A stretch of DNA of 64,000 nt from Blastocatellia bacterium (GCA_016789265.1 JAEUQK010000001.1:99109-163108); one strand, 5' to 3'. Counted from the first letter of the stretch, positions 10,696 to 20,887 are shown. Notes: generated by a model not told the origin, from the sequence alone. Made by a program: numbers and translations.

Positions 10696-12375
10696 TTACG
10701 CCTCCACGGCTGCATCTTTACCAGCACTTGAATCGGTCAGACTAATTAGGTATCCCGCGATAACAGTTACCAAACATCCGACAACGTTGAACCAAAGAAA
10801 CTCTATTTTTGTGTAATTACTCGCGACCCAGACCGAAGCTATACCGAACAGCAGTCCGAAAAAGGCTCCTCGCGCCTTTGCACGCTTCACCCCGATGGCA
10901 AGCACGAAGACGCCGAGCAACGAACCATAAAAGAAAGATCCGAACTTATTTACCACTTCGATAAGCGAGCCCAGATTTGTCGCGTACATCGCGACGATAC
11001 AAGCAAAGATGCCCCACACGAATGTCGCGACCCGTCCAAATGCCACATAGTGACGGTCCGTATCGTTTTGATTGAAATGCCGCTTATAAAAATCGATCGT
11101 CGTTGCCGTAGCAAGAGCGTTCAGTTCGGCAGATATTGAAGACATAGCGGCCGCAAAGATAGCAGCGATTATCAACCCGATCACGCCCATAGGCATATTA
11201 GCGACAACGAACGACGGAAAAACATAGTTGACATCGTTAAAGCTTGAGTTGCTGGTCGTTGCCTTAACGTAATCGACCGCGTCTTTCCGTGCGTCGTTGA
11301 AGCCTTTATCGGCAGCCACATAGGCTGCTCGAGTTTGATCGTTCTGATTTTCAATAAATTCAACCGCTGCTTTCTCTCGGACCTCATGCGCGGAATTGAA
11401 TTTAGTTTGAAGCGACTGATACTGAGCGGTACCGGCGACCTTGGCGTCCTCGACCGGATTGAAGATCATAGGCGGCGTCGCAAACTGATAAAACACGAAC
11501 ACCAGCACACCGATCATTAGGATCATGAACTGCATCGGGATCTTCAGAAAGGCACTCATCAGGAGTGACGTCCTGCCTTCGCTTACCGATCGCGCGGTCA
11601 GAAATCGCTGTACCTGGCTCTGATCGCAGCCGAAATATGACAAGAATAAAAAGAACGCGGCGATGATCCCTGACCAGAGAGTGTATTTTTCCGTGAGATC
11701 GAAACTCGTGTTTACGGTATCGAGTTTACCGAGTGATCCTGCGAGATGCAGTCCGTCAGCGATCGAGACGTTTGCCGGAAACTGCGATATGACAACAAAC
11801 ATCACAACGGTCATCCCGACGAAGATCACGATCATCTGCTTTACGTCGGTCCACGTAACAGCCTGAACGCCGCCAACCATGGTATAGATCGTCGTCGAGA
11901 GACCGATTGCGAAGATGGTCGCTATCTCGCTCCACCCCAATACGATCGAAAGGATAACTGACGGTGCGGCGATGATCACACCCACGCCTAATCCGCGCGA
12001 AATCAGAAAGAAGAAACTTGTCAGCGATCGGGTCTTGGCGTCGAATCTTTTCTCAAGATATTCGTAAGCCGTGTAGACGTTCGCCCGATAAAAGAACGGC
12101 ACTACGGTGACACAGAGGATGACCATCGCAAGCGGCAATCCGTAATAGAATTGCAGAAAACGCATTCCGTCCGTGTATGCCTGGCCGGTGGTTCCAACGA
12201 GCGTGATCGCCGAAAGCTGGGTAGCCATTACCGAAAGCCCCACCGCCCACCACGGCAAGCTCCGGTTCGCAAGAAAATAGCCTTCGGCACTGCCGCTGTG
12301 CTTTGTCATCCTGACGCCGTCCCAAATGACGTACGTAAGATATGCGACAACGACCGCCCAATCAAGAAATCTCAT
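10696..12375 (-). CDS. Sodium:solute symporter (SSS family)
   Basis: Inner-membrane Na+-coupled uptake carrier of the SSS family, with about 13 hydrophobic helices across 559 aa. The typical [14 protein letters not shown] stretch is near 51-64 and the [15 protein letters not shown] block near 249-263. An unusual hydrophilic, helix-prone insertion of about 85 residues (300-385) interrupts the membrane domain between helices. It is followed 7 bases later by the PIG-L gene and preceded by a small membrane protein 7 bases upstream, so the three are probably one transcript. Substrate cannot be predicted. Confidence 0.9.
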   Translation of the reverse strand: MRFLDWAVVVAYLTYVIWDGVRMTKHSGSAEGYFLANRSLPWWAVGLSVMATQLSAITLVGTTGQAYTDGMRFLQFYYGLPLAMVILCVTVVPFFYRANVYTAYEYLEKRFDAKTRSLTSFFFLISRGLGVGVIIAAPSVILSIVLGWSEIATIFAIGLSTTIYTMVGGVQAVTWTDVKQMIVIFVGMTVVMFVVISQFPANVSIADGLHLAGSLGKLDTVNTSFDLTEKYTLWSGIIAAFFLFLSYFGCDQSQVQRFLTARSVSEGRTSLLMSAFLKIPMQFMILMIGVLVFVFYQFATPPMIFNPVEDAKVAGTAQYQSLQTKFNSAHEVREKAAVEFIENQNDQTRAAYVAADKGFNDARKDAVDYVKATTSNSSFNDVNYVFPSFVVANMPMGVIGLIIAAIFAAAMSSISAELNALATATTIDFYKRHFNQNDTDRHYVAFGRVATFVWGIFACIVAMYATNLGSLIEVVNKFGSFFYGSLLGVFVLAIGVKRAKARGAFFGLLFGIASVWVASNYTKIEFLWFNVVGCLVTVIAGYLISLTDSSAGKDAAVEA

Positions 12376-12382
12376 TGATCTG

Positions 12383-12526
12383 TCAGCTCGAAAAGTATCT
12401 TGAGAACGCCCAAAGCGCAGAGATCACAACTATGGTCGTGATCACGACCGCGACATAAACCTTGTGCCACCAGCTATCCGGCAATTCCTCAACAGGTTCC
12501 GTCTTTTTCGCAGCGTGTGATCCCAT
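12383..12526 (-). CDS. Small single-pass membrane protein upstream of symporter
   Basis: A 47-residue protein with a short charged N-terminus, the segment [12 protein letters not shown] and one hydrophobic helix near the C-terminus. I chose the internal ATG at 12526 because the longer frame runs back through a long hairpin. It ends 7 bases before the symporter start, so it is almost certainly cotranscribed. By analogy with other short subunits next to SSS carriers it may be an accessory subunit, but no family is recognised. Confidence 0.6.
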   Translation of the reverse strand: MGSHAAKKTEPVEELPDSWWHKVYVAVVITTIVVISALWAFSRYFSS

Positions 12527-12552
12527 ATCTTGTGGTAAGGATTTTGCAATGG

Positions 12553-12590
12553 GCCGGATGCTCAGCAATTTACACTGCTGAACACCCGGC
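12553..12590. repeat. 15-bp inverted repeat (strong stem-loop)
   Basis: Arms at 12553-12567 and 12576-12590 pair over 15 bases with two G-T wobbles around an 8-base loop. The only T-run (GTTTTT) follows on the plus strand, so as an intrinsic terminator it would act on antisense transcripts. On the minus strand it sits between the TonB receptor stop and the small membrane protein, where it could limit read-through or stabilise mRNA. Confidence 0.6.
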
Positions 12591-12614
12591 GTTTTTCAAC
12601 CCGCCCTTGCCCGT

Positions 12615-15575
12615 TTAGAAAATGAACTTAAAGCCGATCTGGGCCTGACGGCTATCCAACGATGTTACGGCACGCGTTTGGGGAGTCGGCAGTGCCTGTG
12701 TCGGATTGCCGAGTGCGTCAGTCGTAACGGTCAAGCTGTTGATCTGGTAAACGCTGTTAATGTTGAAAAGATTCAGGAACTCGGCAAAGAACTCGAGTTT
12801 GTACCTTTCCGTAAACGGAATGAACCGCGAATACCTTAGATCAACGTTAAACTGCTTAGGCGTCGTGCCCGAGTTCCGTGTGATGCCAACCGGGTTATCC
12901 GACCCAAGAAATCCATCCAGGTTGATATCCGTTGCGGCTACGATGTTGAACCGCTCACCGCTGTTGGCAGTAGCTGTGATGCCAAACTGATTGTTGTTCA
13001 GGACGTAGTTCCACGTCTTGTTAGAGAAGTTGAAATCAGGGCGGCCTACAAAACTTGCTACGAACGTGTGCCTCTGATCCGCGAGTGAAGGTCCGATGTC
13101 GCGTTTTCGATTTGTCGGATCCTGCACCACCAAATTGCCGCTCTGCGTCGCGACCAGATTTTGCTCCGGAGCATCATCTTCAGCCTTGGACAGAGTGTAG
13201 TTCACGCTGAATTGGTAGCCTCTGGAAAACCGCTTGTTGAGCTGCAGGGTCATCGCGTCATACTTCGAGTTCCCGACAGATTCCGCCATCAAGATATTGT
13301 TGAATCGAGGATCCATCCGGGTTGTCGAGTTGACCGTATTGCTGAATATAGGACGACCATCGGCGAGCGTGCTCGTCGGATTTATACGGTTGATGTTCCT
13401 GTAGAGCGGAATGTGACGCCCGGCCGAATGAATATACCCGACTGTGAACGATAGGTCCTGCGTGATCGCCTGTTCGAGCTGGGCGTTCGCATGTATCGCG
13501 TACATATTCTCGAAATCGGGAGCGATCGTTTCGATGCTCTGCTGCGGAAGGACCGTTCCTGCCGGAAGTGAGCCGAGAGTGCTCGGGAAAGCCGGAGCAC
13601 CTGCGGTTGACGGCGCGAATGTGAAGTTGAAATAAACCGGACTGCCGTTGTTCTGGATGGCACGCTGGTAAAAATCAAGATAGACCGTATCGTAGTAGAT
13701 GCCGGCACTTGCGCGTATCACTGTCGGCCGGTTTCCGTCTCGTAACCCGTAAACGATGCCCAATCGCGGGGCGAAGTTATTCTTGTCAACCTTGAATTTC
13801 TGCGAAGCAGAAAACGGCGAAGAACTGTTGGCATCCGGAATGTCATACTGGTCATACCTTACGCCGTAATTCAACTTGAGATTTCTCGTGATCTTCCAGT
13901 CGTCCTGTGCAAAAAAGTTGTAAAACGTCGATTGATACTCGATATCAGGGCTGCCGAATGCTTCAACATAGTTCGTGTAGCACCTCGTCGCACCGCTCGC
14001 ACAAGTCACACCGGCCTGCACAACTCCGGTCCTTGCTGAAACGTATGCTCCAATGCTCGGGAATGTGTACCGAGCGAAAACATTTGACCGGCGCGTGTCG
14101 TCAATTCGATTAAAACCGAATCCGAATTTCGCGACGTGGTCACCCGTTGTCCACGTCAAGTTGTTCTGTATCTGATTCGTGACTTGAAGCGGGGCGATCG
14201 TGTCGTCATTTTCCGGAGCGCCAAAATTCGCGACTCCGGTGATTACAATACTCGGTCCTGTCCCGGAATTCGCATTAGCCACATTGCGGGAATCACGCTT
14301 TGCATACTGGTAACGAAACTCGTTAACAAAACTTCCTGAGAGGATCGATGCCAACTGCAGTCCTAAAGAATATGACTTATCGTCAAAATCAATACTACGC
14401 TCGAGCGTCGTCAGGCCTCCTGCGATATTGTCAGGAGACAAGTTCTTAAAGTAATTGAATCTGCCCGATAATCGGTTCGACTGATTCAGCTGTGCATCAC
14501 TTCGAATAATAAAGAAGTTTACTTTTTGAGCCGCAGGGATAGCCGTTGGAAACGCGCTTGCGGGCACACCGGCAGCGATCAATGCCTGTTTATTCGCATC
14601 AGATATCGTGATCACACGCTGCGGTTCTCCGCCAAGATCGCGATTCACCCACTCATAGCCAGTATAGAAATGCCATCGGTCTTTGATTATCGGGCCGCCA
14701 ACAGCTCCAGTTACGTTGTCGACTTTTGTTTCCGGCTTCTGCGAGGTCGGCGATGTGTTGAATGGACGCGACGACATCGCGGTCCTACGGAACCGATAGC
14801 TCGCTGAACCGTGGAAGCTATTCGTTCCAGTAGGCGTTACGGCATTCATGATCAGTCCCGGGGTGTTGCCGAATTCTGCCGCGAAGCCATTTGTAACGAG
14901 CTGCACTTCGCTGACAAACGTGTCGGAGATCGGCATCAGGCGAATTCCGCCGCGGTCCGCTTGCGTGTTGTTGTTACCGTCGAGCTGATAGTTAGTTCGG
15001 CGGGTATAACCATTTGCGTTGATTCGCGGAACGCCAAATTCAATGTTCGGCCGTCCGGTCACGTTGGACTGAAGCAGTGCAAAGTTGTACGGATTTCGAG
15101 AAACGTTCGGGAGATTCTGTACTTCGCGAGTATTCATCACTCGGCCAAGATCGATCTTTCCCGGATCGGCTATTGGCGCGTCAGAGGTGATCGTGACGGT
15201 TTCACTCACCGCACCCGCTTCGAGCGTAGCGTTAACGGTTGCGATCTGGCCCGTGGTTAACGTAATGCCTTCGCGGACGAGGCGTTTGAAATTTGTCGCC
15301 TCGATCGTGATTCGATAATTACCAAGTGGCAGCAACGGCAGCCTGTAAACTCCGCTGCTGTCCGTCGTAACAGTTCGTTCGGTACCGGTGCCGACATTCG
15401 TTGCCTTGACTGTAGCTGATGCGATCGCAGCTCCATTGGCATCGCTGATGATACCTTCGATCTGGCCGTTCAGAGCCTGTGACTGCGCGTCGACATTGAC
15501 AGCCGTTGCTGCGACAAATACTAGAAACAGAACTGCCAGCGAAAAGAGTTTATTGAGTTTAGACGTTGTCTGCAT
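12615..15575 (-). CDS. TonB-dependent receptor, Oar-like, with carboxypeptidase-regulatory domain
   Basis: Outer-membrane active-transport receptor of the type expanded in Acidobacteriota. The signal peptide (about 1-30) is followed by a carboxypeptidase-regulatory-like beta-sandwich (about 35-118), a plug region (about 120-245) and a long beta-barrel to the terminal phenylalanine (QIGFKFIF), typical of outer-membrane insertion. Length 986 aa. The GGAGAA site upstream of the ATG supports the start. It lies between the symporter genes and a ROK regulator, so it may belong to a sugar-uptake locus, but the ligand is unknown. Confidence 0.9.
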   Translation of the reverse strand: MQTTSKLNKLFSLAVLFLVFVAATAVNVDAQSQALNGQIEGIISDANGAAIASATVKATNVGTGTERTVTTDSSGVYRLPLLPLGNYRITIEATNFKRLVREGITLTTGQIATVNATLEAGAVSETVTITSDAPIADPGKIDLGRVMNTREVQNLPNVSRNPYNFALLQSNVTGRPNIEFGVPRINANGYTRRTNYQLDGNNNTQADRGGIRLMPISDTFVSEVQLVTNGFAAEFGNTPGLIMNAVTPTGTNSFHGSASYRFRRTAMSSRPFNTSPTSQKPETKVDNVTGAVGGPIIKDRWHFYTGYEWVNRDLGGEPQRVITISDANKQALIAAGVPASAFPTAIPAAQKVNFFIIRSDAQLNQSNRLSGRFNYFKNLSPDNIAGGLTTLERSIDFDDKSYSLGLQLASILSGSFVNEFRYQYAKRDSRNVANANSGTGPSIVITGVANFGAPENDDTIAPLQVTNQIQNNLTWTTGDHVAKFGFGFNRIDDTRRSNVFARYTFPSIGAYVSARTGVVQAGVTCASGATRCYTNYVEAFGSPDIEYQSTFYNFFAQDDWKITRNLKLNYGVRYDQYDIPDANSSSPFSASQKFKVDKNNFAPRLGIVYGLRDGNRPTVIRASAGIYYDTVYLDFYQRAIQNNGSPVYFNFTFAPSTAGAPAFPSTLGSLPAGTVLPQQSIETIAPDFENMYAIHANAQLEQAITQDLSFTVGYIHSAGRHIPLYRNINRINPTSTLADGRPIFSNTVNSTTRMDPRFNNILMAESVGNSKYDAMTLQLNKRFSRGYQFSVNYTLSKAEDDAPEQNLVATQSGNLVVQDPTNRKRDIGPSLADQRHTFVASFVGRPDFNFSNKTWNYVLNNNQFGITATANSGERFNIVAATDINLDGFLGSDNPVGITRNSGTTPKQFNVDLRYSRFIPFTERYKLEFFAEFLNLFNINSVYQINSLTVTTDALGNPTQALPTPQTRAVTSLDSRQAQIGFKFIF

Positions 15576-15722
15576 AAGAAGGTTCTCCGTTGCGTAGAAT
15601 CATCGAAAAAAAAAGCTGCGAGCCTTTAGGACTTCGCGAACAAATTGCTTTATGACATTCCTGTCCGGCGGGAGTCGATCAGTGTAATGAAAATCGTTTG
15701 TCGGTACTTCCAACAAAGTTTT

Positions 15723-15758
15723 ATTATGAAAGGCTGTTCTGTGTCAAGTTTACACAAA
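15723..15758 (-). promoter_or_regulatory. Promoter and operator-like palindrome for the TonB receptor
   Basis: On the minus strand TTGACA (15749-15744) lies 18 bases from TAAAAC, or 15 from TAATAA. The -35 is embedded in the near-palindrome TGTGTCAAGTTTACACA (15742-15758; 7 of 8 arm positions pair). Repression by the adjacent ROK protein is inferred from position only. The rest of the 294-base gap 15576-15869 shows no further gene. Confidence 0.45.
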
Positions 15759-15869
15759 GTTAATTGCTTCTTTCACAATATGCCGTTGCGACATCTGGCT
15801 TTCTCTGTTTTCCGTCATTTCCCTCCAGATCGGTCAGAGGCTCTCGGCTTTTCTACTAAGATAACTCCC

Positions 15870-17069
15870 TTAGCTCATCGAACCAAACTTCCGGGCCAGA
15901 ACCAATCCGATTGCTCCGGTAAGCGTTGGCGACTCGCCGAGTGTTGATGGGAGCAACTCGGTCTGCGGCAAGCCGGCCAGCACGCTTCGCTCCGAAACGC
16001 GCTGAAGTTCGTCCTTGTAAAGATCCCACGCCTTTGTGACCTTGCCGCTCACGACGACGATCTGAGGGCTAAGGCCGACTATCAAGTTTGAAATGCCATT
16101 GCCCAGATAATGCATGGTTTCGCGAAGCGATTCGACTGCGTGCTTTTCACCGTTTACCGCAAGCTCGATGAGATCGCCGATATCGATATTCGACTGTTTC
16201 AGATCGTCGATCTTCAGCAAACTCTTGTACCGTGCAACAAGCGCTTTTTCGGAAGCGTACGCTTCCCAACATTCGCGGCTGCCGCACGAACACTCGACCG
16301 GGGCATTGTCGCCCGCTATCATATGCCCAAACTCACCGCCCGCCCCCATTTCGCCACGATATACCTGGCCGTCGAAAATGATGCCGGTCCCGACACCTTC
16401 TCCGACAAGTATCATCAGAAAGGTGTCTATTTTTCGTGTCTTTTCCTGGCCAAACCACAACTCAGCAAGAGCGGTTGCGTTCGCGTCGTTTTCAACGATA
16501 ACGTGAGATCCGGTCTCTTCTTCGATACGCTTGCAGATATCCCAGTCACGCCAGTTGAAGTATGGTATATGAAAGATCTTTCCCGATCTTTGGTCGACAA
16601 GACCCGGAACACTCATTCCGATCTCGATCCCCTGGTCATGAAACGGCTCAGCAATGCGCCGCGTTCGCTCAAGTATCTGGGCGGTCATGAATTCTACGTC
16701 CGGAGACGTAGAAAAAGTTTCTTTCTGAAGGATATTTCCCGCCAGATCAGCTAATGCGATCGTCGTGGTCCGCGGTGTGAGATCAACCCCAATAGCAACC
16801 GGAACTCCGGTCCTTAGCTCATACAACTTTGGCTTTCGGCCGCCGGTCGATTCACCGGAACCGATCTCGACGATCATTCCGTCCGCCAGCAATTCGTCAA
16901 CGATCACCGATACCGTCGATCGGTGCAGTTCCGTTTGCCTTGCGATCTCGGCACGCGAGATCGGAGAACGGTCGCGAACATAGTTCAATACGATCTGCCG
17001 ATTAATATCACGGATCGTATTTAACCGCGCGATCTCATTCTTTGCCTTCTGAAGATTTATTCGCCGCAT
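15870..17069 (-). CDS. ROK family transcriptional regulator
   Basis: Sugar-responsive repressor of the NagC/XylR (ROK) type. An N-terminal winged helix-turn-helix (about 20-80; ISRAEIARQTELHRSTVS) is joined to a ROK sugar-kinase-like domain. That domain carries IGVDLTPRTTTIAL, EFGHM and the zinc cluster CSCGSRECWE near 258-267. Length 399 aa is normal for regulators rather than kinases. It lies directly upstream of the TonB receptor gene on the same strand, and its own upstream region carries two perfect inverted repeats, suggesting autoregulation. Confidence 0.9.
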   Translation of the reverse strand: MRRINLQKAKNEIARLNTIRDINRQIVLNYVRDRSPISRAEIARQTELHRSTVSVIVDELLADGMIVEIGSGESTGGRKPKLYELRTGVPVAIGVDLTPRTTTIALADLAGNILQKETFSTSPDVEFMTAQILERTRRIAEPFHDQGIEIGMSVPGLVDQRSGKIFHIPYFNWRDWDICKRIEEETGSHVIVENDANATALAELWFGQEKTRKIDTFLMILVGEGVGTGIIFDGQVYRGEMGAGGEFGHMIAGDNAPVECSCGSRECWEAYASEKALVARYKSLLKIDDLKQSNIDIGDLIELAVNGEKHAVESLRETMHYLGNGISNLIVGLSPQIVVVSGKVTKAWDLYKDELQRVSERSVLAGLPQTELLPSTLGESPTLTGAIGLVLARKFGSMS

Positions 17070-17126
17070 TTTCGAGGCATTGGGCCAGCCCGGGACTTTG
17101 TTGGGTCTAAAGACAAAGAAACAATA

Positions 17127-17188
17127 ACTTGAAATAAATCACATTTCAAGTCGCGGTTTCAATTTTCGATTGTGCCATTTTGGCACAA
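17127..17188. promoter_or_regulatory. Two palindromic operator candidates upstream of ROK gene
   Basis: Two perfect inverted repeats lie in the 178-base gap before the ROK gene: ACTTGAAAT/ATTTCAAGT (17127-17151, 7-base spacer) and TTGTGCCA/TGGCACAA (17170-17188, 3-base spacer). A further TGTGCC half-site follows at about 17209. They are plausible binding sites for the ROK protein itself. Confidence 0.5.
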
Positions 17189-17247
17189 ACCTACTCATTT
17201 ATCGGTTTATGTGCCGTAACAGCATCCATCCGTTTTAAAGACTTTTG

Positions 17248-19203
17248 CTAAGTTCGATGGAATCCGCGCTCAATATCTTTCATTGAAAGGCGGAGAACCA
17301 CTGGGCGGCCGTGGGGACAGGTTGTTGGGGACGACGTCGTGAGAAGCCCCTCGATAAGCCACTGCATCTTTTCGGGCGTCAGTTTCATGTTTATCTTGAC
17401 AGCGGCCTTGCAGGCCAGTGAAGCAGCTATATCGTCCCGGAGGGTTGATTTTGCATTACCGCGTTTTTCGATCTCGACATTGTCAAGTATCTCTGCAAAC
17501 AGATTCCTCGCCTCAGCCGGCGGAAGGTCAGTAGGTATAGATTTGATCGCGACCGTTCGACCCGACAGCCGCATCACACCAAACCCGAGATCCTGAATTT
17601 CGTCTTCAATGAGTTGGAAGGCCTCGGTTTGCGCAGGTGTCAGGTCTAACGTCTCAGGCAGAAGCAAATTCTGAGACTCGATCGGACGCTCAGTCTCTTT
17701 TCGGCGAAACTTATCAAACAAGATCCGTTCGTGTGCAACATGCTGGTCGATCAAAAGCAGGCCCTCGTCATCGACGGCAATTATGAAACTATCATGCAGT
17801 TGCGCGATCGGGCGGATCTTTGCCCCGGAGATGCTCTCGACACCGACCGACTTTGCCAGCTTTTCCGCCGAATTGACTGGCGGAAGCACAGCATAGCTTT
17901 TCGGGGCCGCATCGACGGGGAACTCGCGCCCCACATTCGCGGTATCAGCCCGGATCTCGACTGCCTTTTCGAATGCTCTCGATATCTCGTCTAACCTCTG
18001 CTCTGTGTCCGAAACTGTCGCGGTGAGCAGTTCGAATGCAGGCTGGTCCTCAATTATTGGAGATCGATCCACAAACTCAACACTCGGAGAGCGAGGGATA
18101 GTGCCGTCATTCGCCGTATCGACGTTTCCGGTGGACACAAGTTCCTTGTCAAATTTCTCTGGCAGGGGGGCAACCGACGAAACGGTTTGTTCTGAAACAT
18201 TTGGGACGATTCCCGCCTTTGACAAAGCCTCACGGACCGCTTCAGCTATCACATCTTTTACGGCTTCGCTTCGTCGAAACCGGATCTCTGTTTTCGCCGG
18301 GTGAACATTTACGTCAATTTCTTCGACCGGGACATCCAGAAACAGAAATGCGACCGGATAAACCCCGTGAGGAAGAACCGAGCGATATCCCTCGATCAGG
18401 CCGCCGGCAATGGTCTTGTCTCGAACAAATCGCTGGTTTACGAAAAAATACTGCGAATCTTTACTTGTGCGGCGTTCTCGCGGTGCTGAAATAAAACCCG
18501 ACACCTTAGCGACATAGTCGCGCCCGCCGGAAACCGGCAGCAGGCTATCAAGCAGCCCGCCGCCGAATATCTGAAATGCTCGTTCGCGGAGTTCCTTAGC
18601 CGGAGAAGCCGCTAAAACTTCCCTTCCGTTATTAGTAAGCGTAAAGGCTATTTCAGGATGGGCGAGGGCATAATGTGTAACAATGCTTGCAATGTGATAA
18701 TTCTCGGTCGCTTCAGATCTCATGAATTTTCTGCGAGCCGGGGTATTGAAGAAAAGATCTCGGACCGAGATCGTTGTTCCAACGTCGCGTGCAGCATCCT
18801 TTACATCAATTAGCCTCCCGCCTTCGACCACTACTCTGGTGGCCGCGATCTCGCCTTCGATCTTCGTGACAAGTTCTACTTTGGCTACGGACGCGATCGA
18901 TGCCAGGGCTTCACCTCGAAAGCCGAGAGTATTGATCGCCGCCAGATCATCAAGAGTACTTATCTTTGACGTCGCATGACGCTCGAACGCAAGGATCGCA
19001 TCATCGCGTACCATTCCCTCACCGTTGTCTGCGATCCGCATCAATCGCCGGCCGCCAAGTTCGACCTCGACGTGGATCCGGCTTGCCCCGGCGTCGATAG
19101 AATTCTCGACCAGTTCTTTTATGACGGACGCCGGCCGCTCAACAACCTCGCCGGCCGCGATCTGGTTAGCAAGATTATCCGCCAAGACCTTTATCTTGTT
19201 CAT
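17248..19203 (-). CDS. mutL: DNA mismatch repair protein MutL
   Basis: Mismatch-repair ATPase coupling MutS recognition to strand incision. The N-terminal GHKL ATPase motifs are clear (ELVENSIDAGA, RIADNGEGM, GFRGEALASI), followed by a variable linker. The C-terminal domain has endonuclease-type motifs: DQHVAHERILFD, ACKAAVK and CPHGRP. In the first of these the final acidic residue is Asp where the family consensus has Glu. Endonuclease competence is therefore likely (651 aa, no MutH expected). It begins one base after the bshC stop, so the two are cotranscribed. Confidence 0.95.
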   Translation of the reverse strand: MNKIKVLADNLANQIAAGEVVERPASVIKELVENSIDAGASRIHVEVELGGRRLMRIADNGEGMVRDDAILAFERHATSKISTLDDLAAINTLGFRGEALASIASVAKVELVTKIEGEIAATRVVVEGGRLIDVKDAARDVGTTISVRDLFFNTPARRKFMRSEATENYHIASIVTHYALAHPEIAFTLTNNGREVLAASPAKELRERAFQIFGGGLLDSLLPVSGGRDYVAKVSGFISAPRERRTSKDSQYFFVNQRFVRDKTIAGGLIEGYRSVLPHGVYPVAFLFLDVPVEEIDVNVHPAKTEIRFRRSEAVKDVIAEAVREALSKAGIVPNVSEQTVSSVAPLPEKFDKELVSTGNVDTANDGTIPRSPSVEFVDRSPIIEDQPAFELLTATVSDTEQRLDEISRAFEKAVEIRADTANVGREFPVDAAPKSYAVLPPVNSAEKLAKSVGVESISGAKIRPIAQLHDSFIIAVDDEGLLLIDQHVAHERILFDKFRRKETERPIESQNLLLPETLDLTPAQTEAFQLIEDEIQDLGFGVMRLSGRTVAIKSIPTDLPPAEARNLFAEILDNVEIEKRGNAKSTLRDDIAASLACKAAVKINMKLTPEKMQWLIEGLLTTSSPTTCPHGRPVVLRLSMKDIERGFHRT

Positions 19204-19204
19204 T

Positions 19205-20887
19205 TCAGAGATAAACTACACGGTGTCCGCGATCTTCCAGGTCTATCGCCCGGTAAACCCAATCGACAAAATTGATACCGTAGCGGTCAATGAAATACCC
19301 AATATTCAGCGAGCGTTCCTGGAGGTGGCCGTTCGGCATTAATGCGGCAAACATAGAGGTGATCTGTCTATTTATCGTCTCATCCTTTCTTACCTGAACG
19401 TGATGGAACTTATTTCGCAGCGATGCAATATGGTAGATGATCCGTCGGCGGCGTTTTGCCAAACTGTCTGAGAGTGTTGGGTCGATCTGCAAAAGGCCCG
19501 CGTCCAGCTTGTGCAGTTCGGTGTTCACTCGTTCCTCTACGTCAGCGAATAGCTTAGCCGTGTCCTTGTTCAAATGCTGCTCGACGATACCCGGCAGAAG
19601 GTCGTCGATCCCTTTGAAAAGGTCGTCAAACCTAAGACCGTACCTGCCAAGTGTCTTCGCATGCTTGGTCTCGACAAAAGAGAAACTCTGGCGATGGAGT
19701 ATCGTGGTGACGGGGCGTCCGAGGATCCGATAAACCTCCCCGCTCTGGGCGAAATATGAGATCTCAGCACCTCCGCCGAAATAACAGATGGTCGGGAGAA
19801 TATAGTCTTGGACCACCGAGCGGAGAACGACGCTCGGAGAAAATCGAGTCGGTTCGTGGGCAGCTATTTCCGCGAGTTCGTGCAGTGAGAATTCCCGTTT
19901 TCCGTCCTTTGTCTTGAAGGTTCCATCCTTGCTTTTCTTCAAAGAATTCCGCGTGTCATCGCGAGCCTGCCAAAATAGCGGAAAATAGTCGTCCCCAATA
20001 TGGACTTGTGCCGGGAAACCGTCGGCCACCAGCTGCTCACTTCTCTTCTGAAGAGCCTCGACGAGCTCTGCTGATCGCTTGATAGCCTCGACGTACACCG
20101 GGGCCGCAAGCAGCTTCAACGCGTTGTTAAGCGGACACAGCACTATCAGTCCGTATTTGCCCAAAAGCCTCGTGAGCATGACGCCGAACGCGTCTCCGTA
20201 GTATTCGCCCGGCTTCCAGCTTTCGGTTACAAGTGAGCGAAGTTCATCAGTGAACTCTGTCGGCGCAATGTTATGGAAAAGCTCGTCGATGGTTTCCTTG
20301 ATCGAGTCATCGAGCTTTACATAACCGACCGGCCAATTATCGTGGCAGCGTTTAGGCTCATTTTTCAACTCCACGACACCGCCTTTCTTGCCGACGATGA
20401 ACGTGTTAGATACTTCTTCGAAATCGTGATCTTCAGTTGCGACCCAAAAAACCGGGACTGCTTTGAAACCGCGGCCACGCAGACAATCGGCCATTTGAAC
20501 CGCTGAAAGCGCCTTGTAAATGGTGTACAAGGGCCCGGTAAAAAGACCCGCCTGCTGGCCCGATACCACGGCGACGGTGTCGGATCCCCGAAGCAATTCG
20601 ATATTCTCGAGGGTCTTCTGAGTCGCTCCAAATTTCAAATTGGTATCGCGTAAGGCGTTACAAAGAACATTGCGGTCAGCCGTATAATTCGCCAGAACCT
20701 CGGGAATGCGGTCGGCTACCTCTGTGTGCGATGAAACTGCGTTGGGATAGTATCGACGCAGCGACGTCGGATCGTTTTGATAGGCCGTGAATAGCTTTGA
20801 TTGGCCAGGGATCTCGCTAAATTGCAAACTCTCGGCTCGAAGCGTGATCGTTTTATCGACACCCGGACAGGCAATTTCTGTAGTCAC
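19205..20887 (-). CDS. bshC: Bacillithiol biosynthesis cysteine-adding enzyme BshC
   Basis: Putative cysteine ligase completing bacillithiol (Cys-GlcN-malate) synthesis. The 560-residue protein shows a Rossmann-like core with the conserved SGQQAGLFTGPLYTIYKA stretch near 105, FWVATEDHDFEEV near 146 and a C-terminal coiled-coil region. Bacillithiol is known from Firmicutes, Bacteroidetes, Deinococcus and Acidobacteria. No bshA or small bshB gene lies in this window. Pairing with mutL looks like operon convenience rather than shared pathway. Confidence 0.92.
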   Translation of the reverse strand: MTTEIACPGVDKTITLRAESLQFSEIPGQSKLFTAYQNDPTSLRRYYPNAVSSHTEVADRIPEVLANYTADRNVLCNALRDTNLKFGATQKTLENIELLRGSDTVAVVSGQQAGLFTGPLYTIYKALSAVQMADCLRGRGFKAVPVFWVATEDHDFEEVSNTFIVGKKGGVVELKNEPKRCHDNWPVGYVKLDDSIKETIDELFHNIAPTEFTDELRSLVTESWKPGEYYGDAFGVMLTRLLGKYGLIVLCPLNNALKLLAAPVYVEAIKRSAELVEALQKRSEQLVADGFPAQVHIGDDYFPLFWQARDDTRNSLKKSKDGTFKTKDGKREFSLHELAEIAAHEPTRFSPSVVLRSVVQDYILPTICYFGGGAEISYFAQSGEVYRILGRPVTTILHRQSFSFVETKHAKTLGRYGLRFDDLFKGIDDLLPGIVEQHLNKDTAKLFADVEERVNTELHKLDAGLLQIDPTLSDSLAKRRRRIIYHIASLRNKFHHVQVRKDETINRQITSMFAALMPNGHLQERSLNIGYFIDRYGINFVDWVYRAIDLEDRGHRVVYL

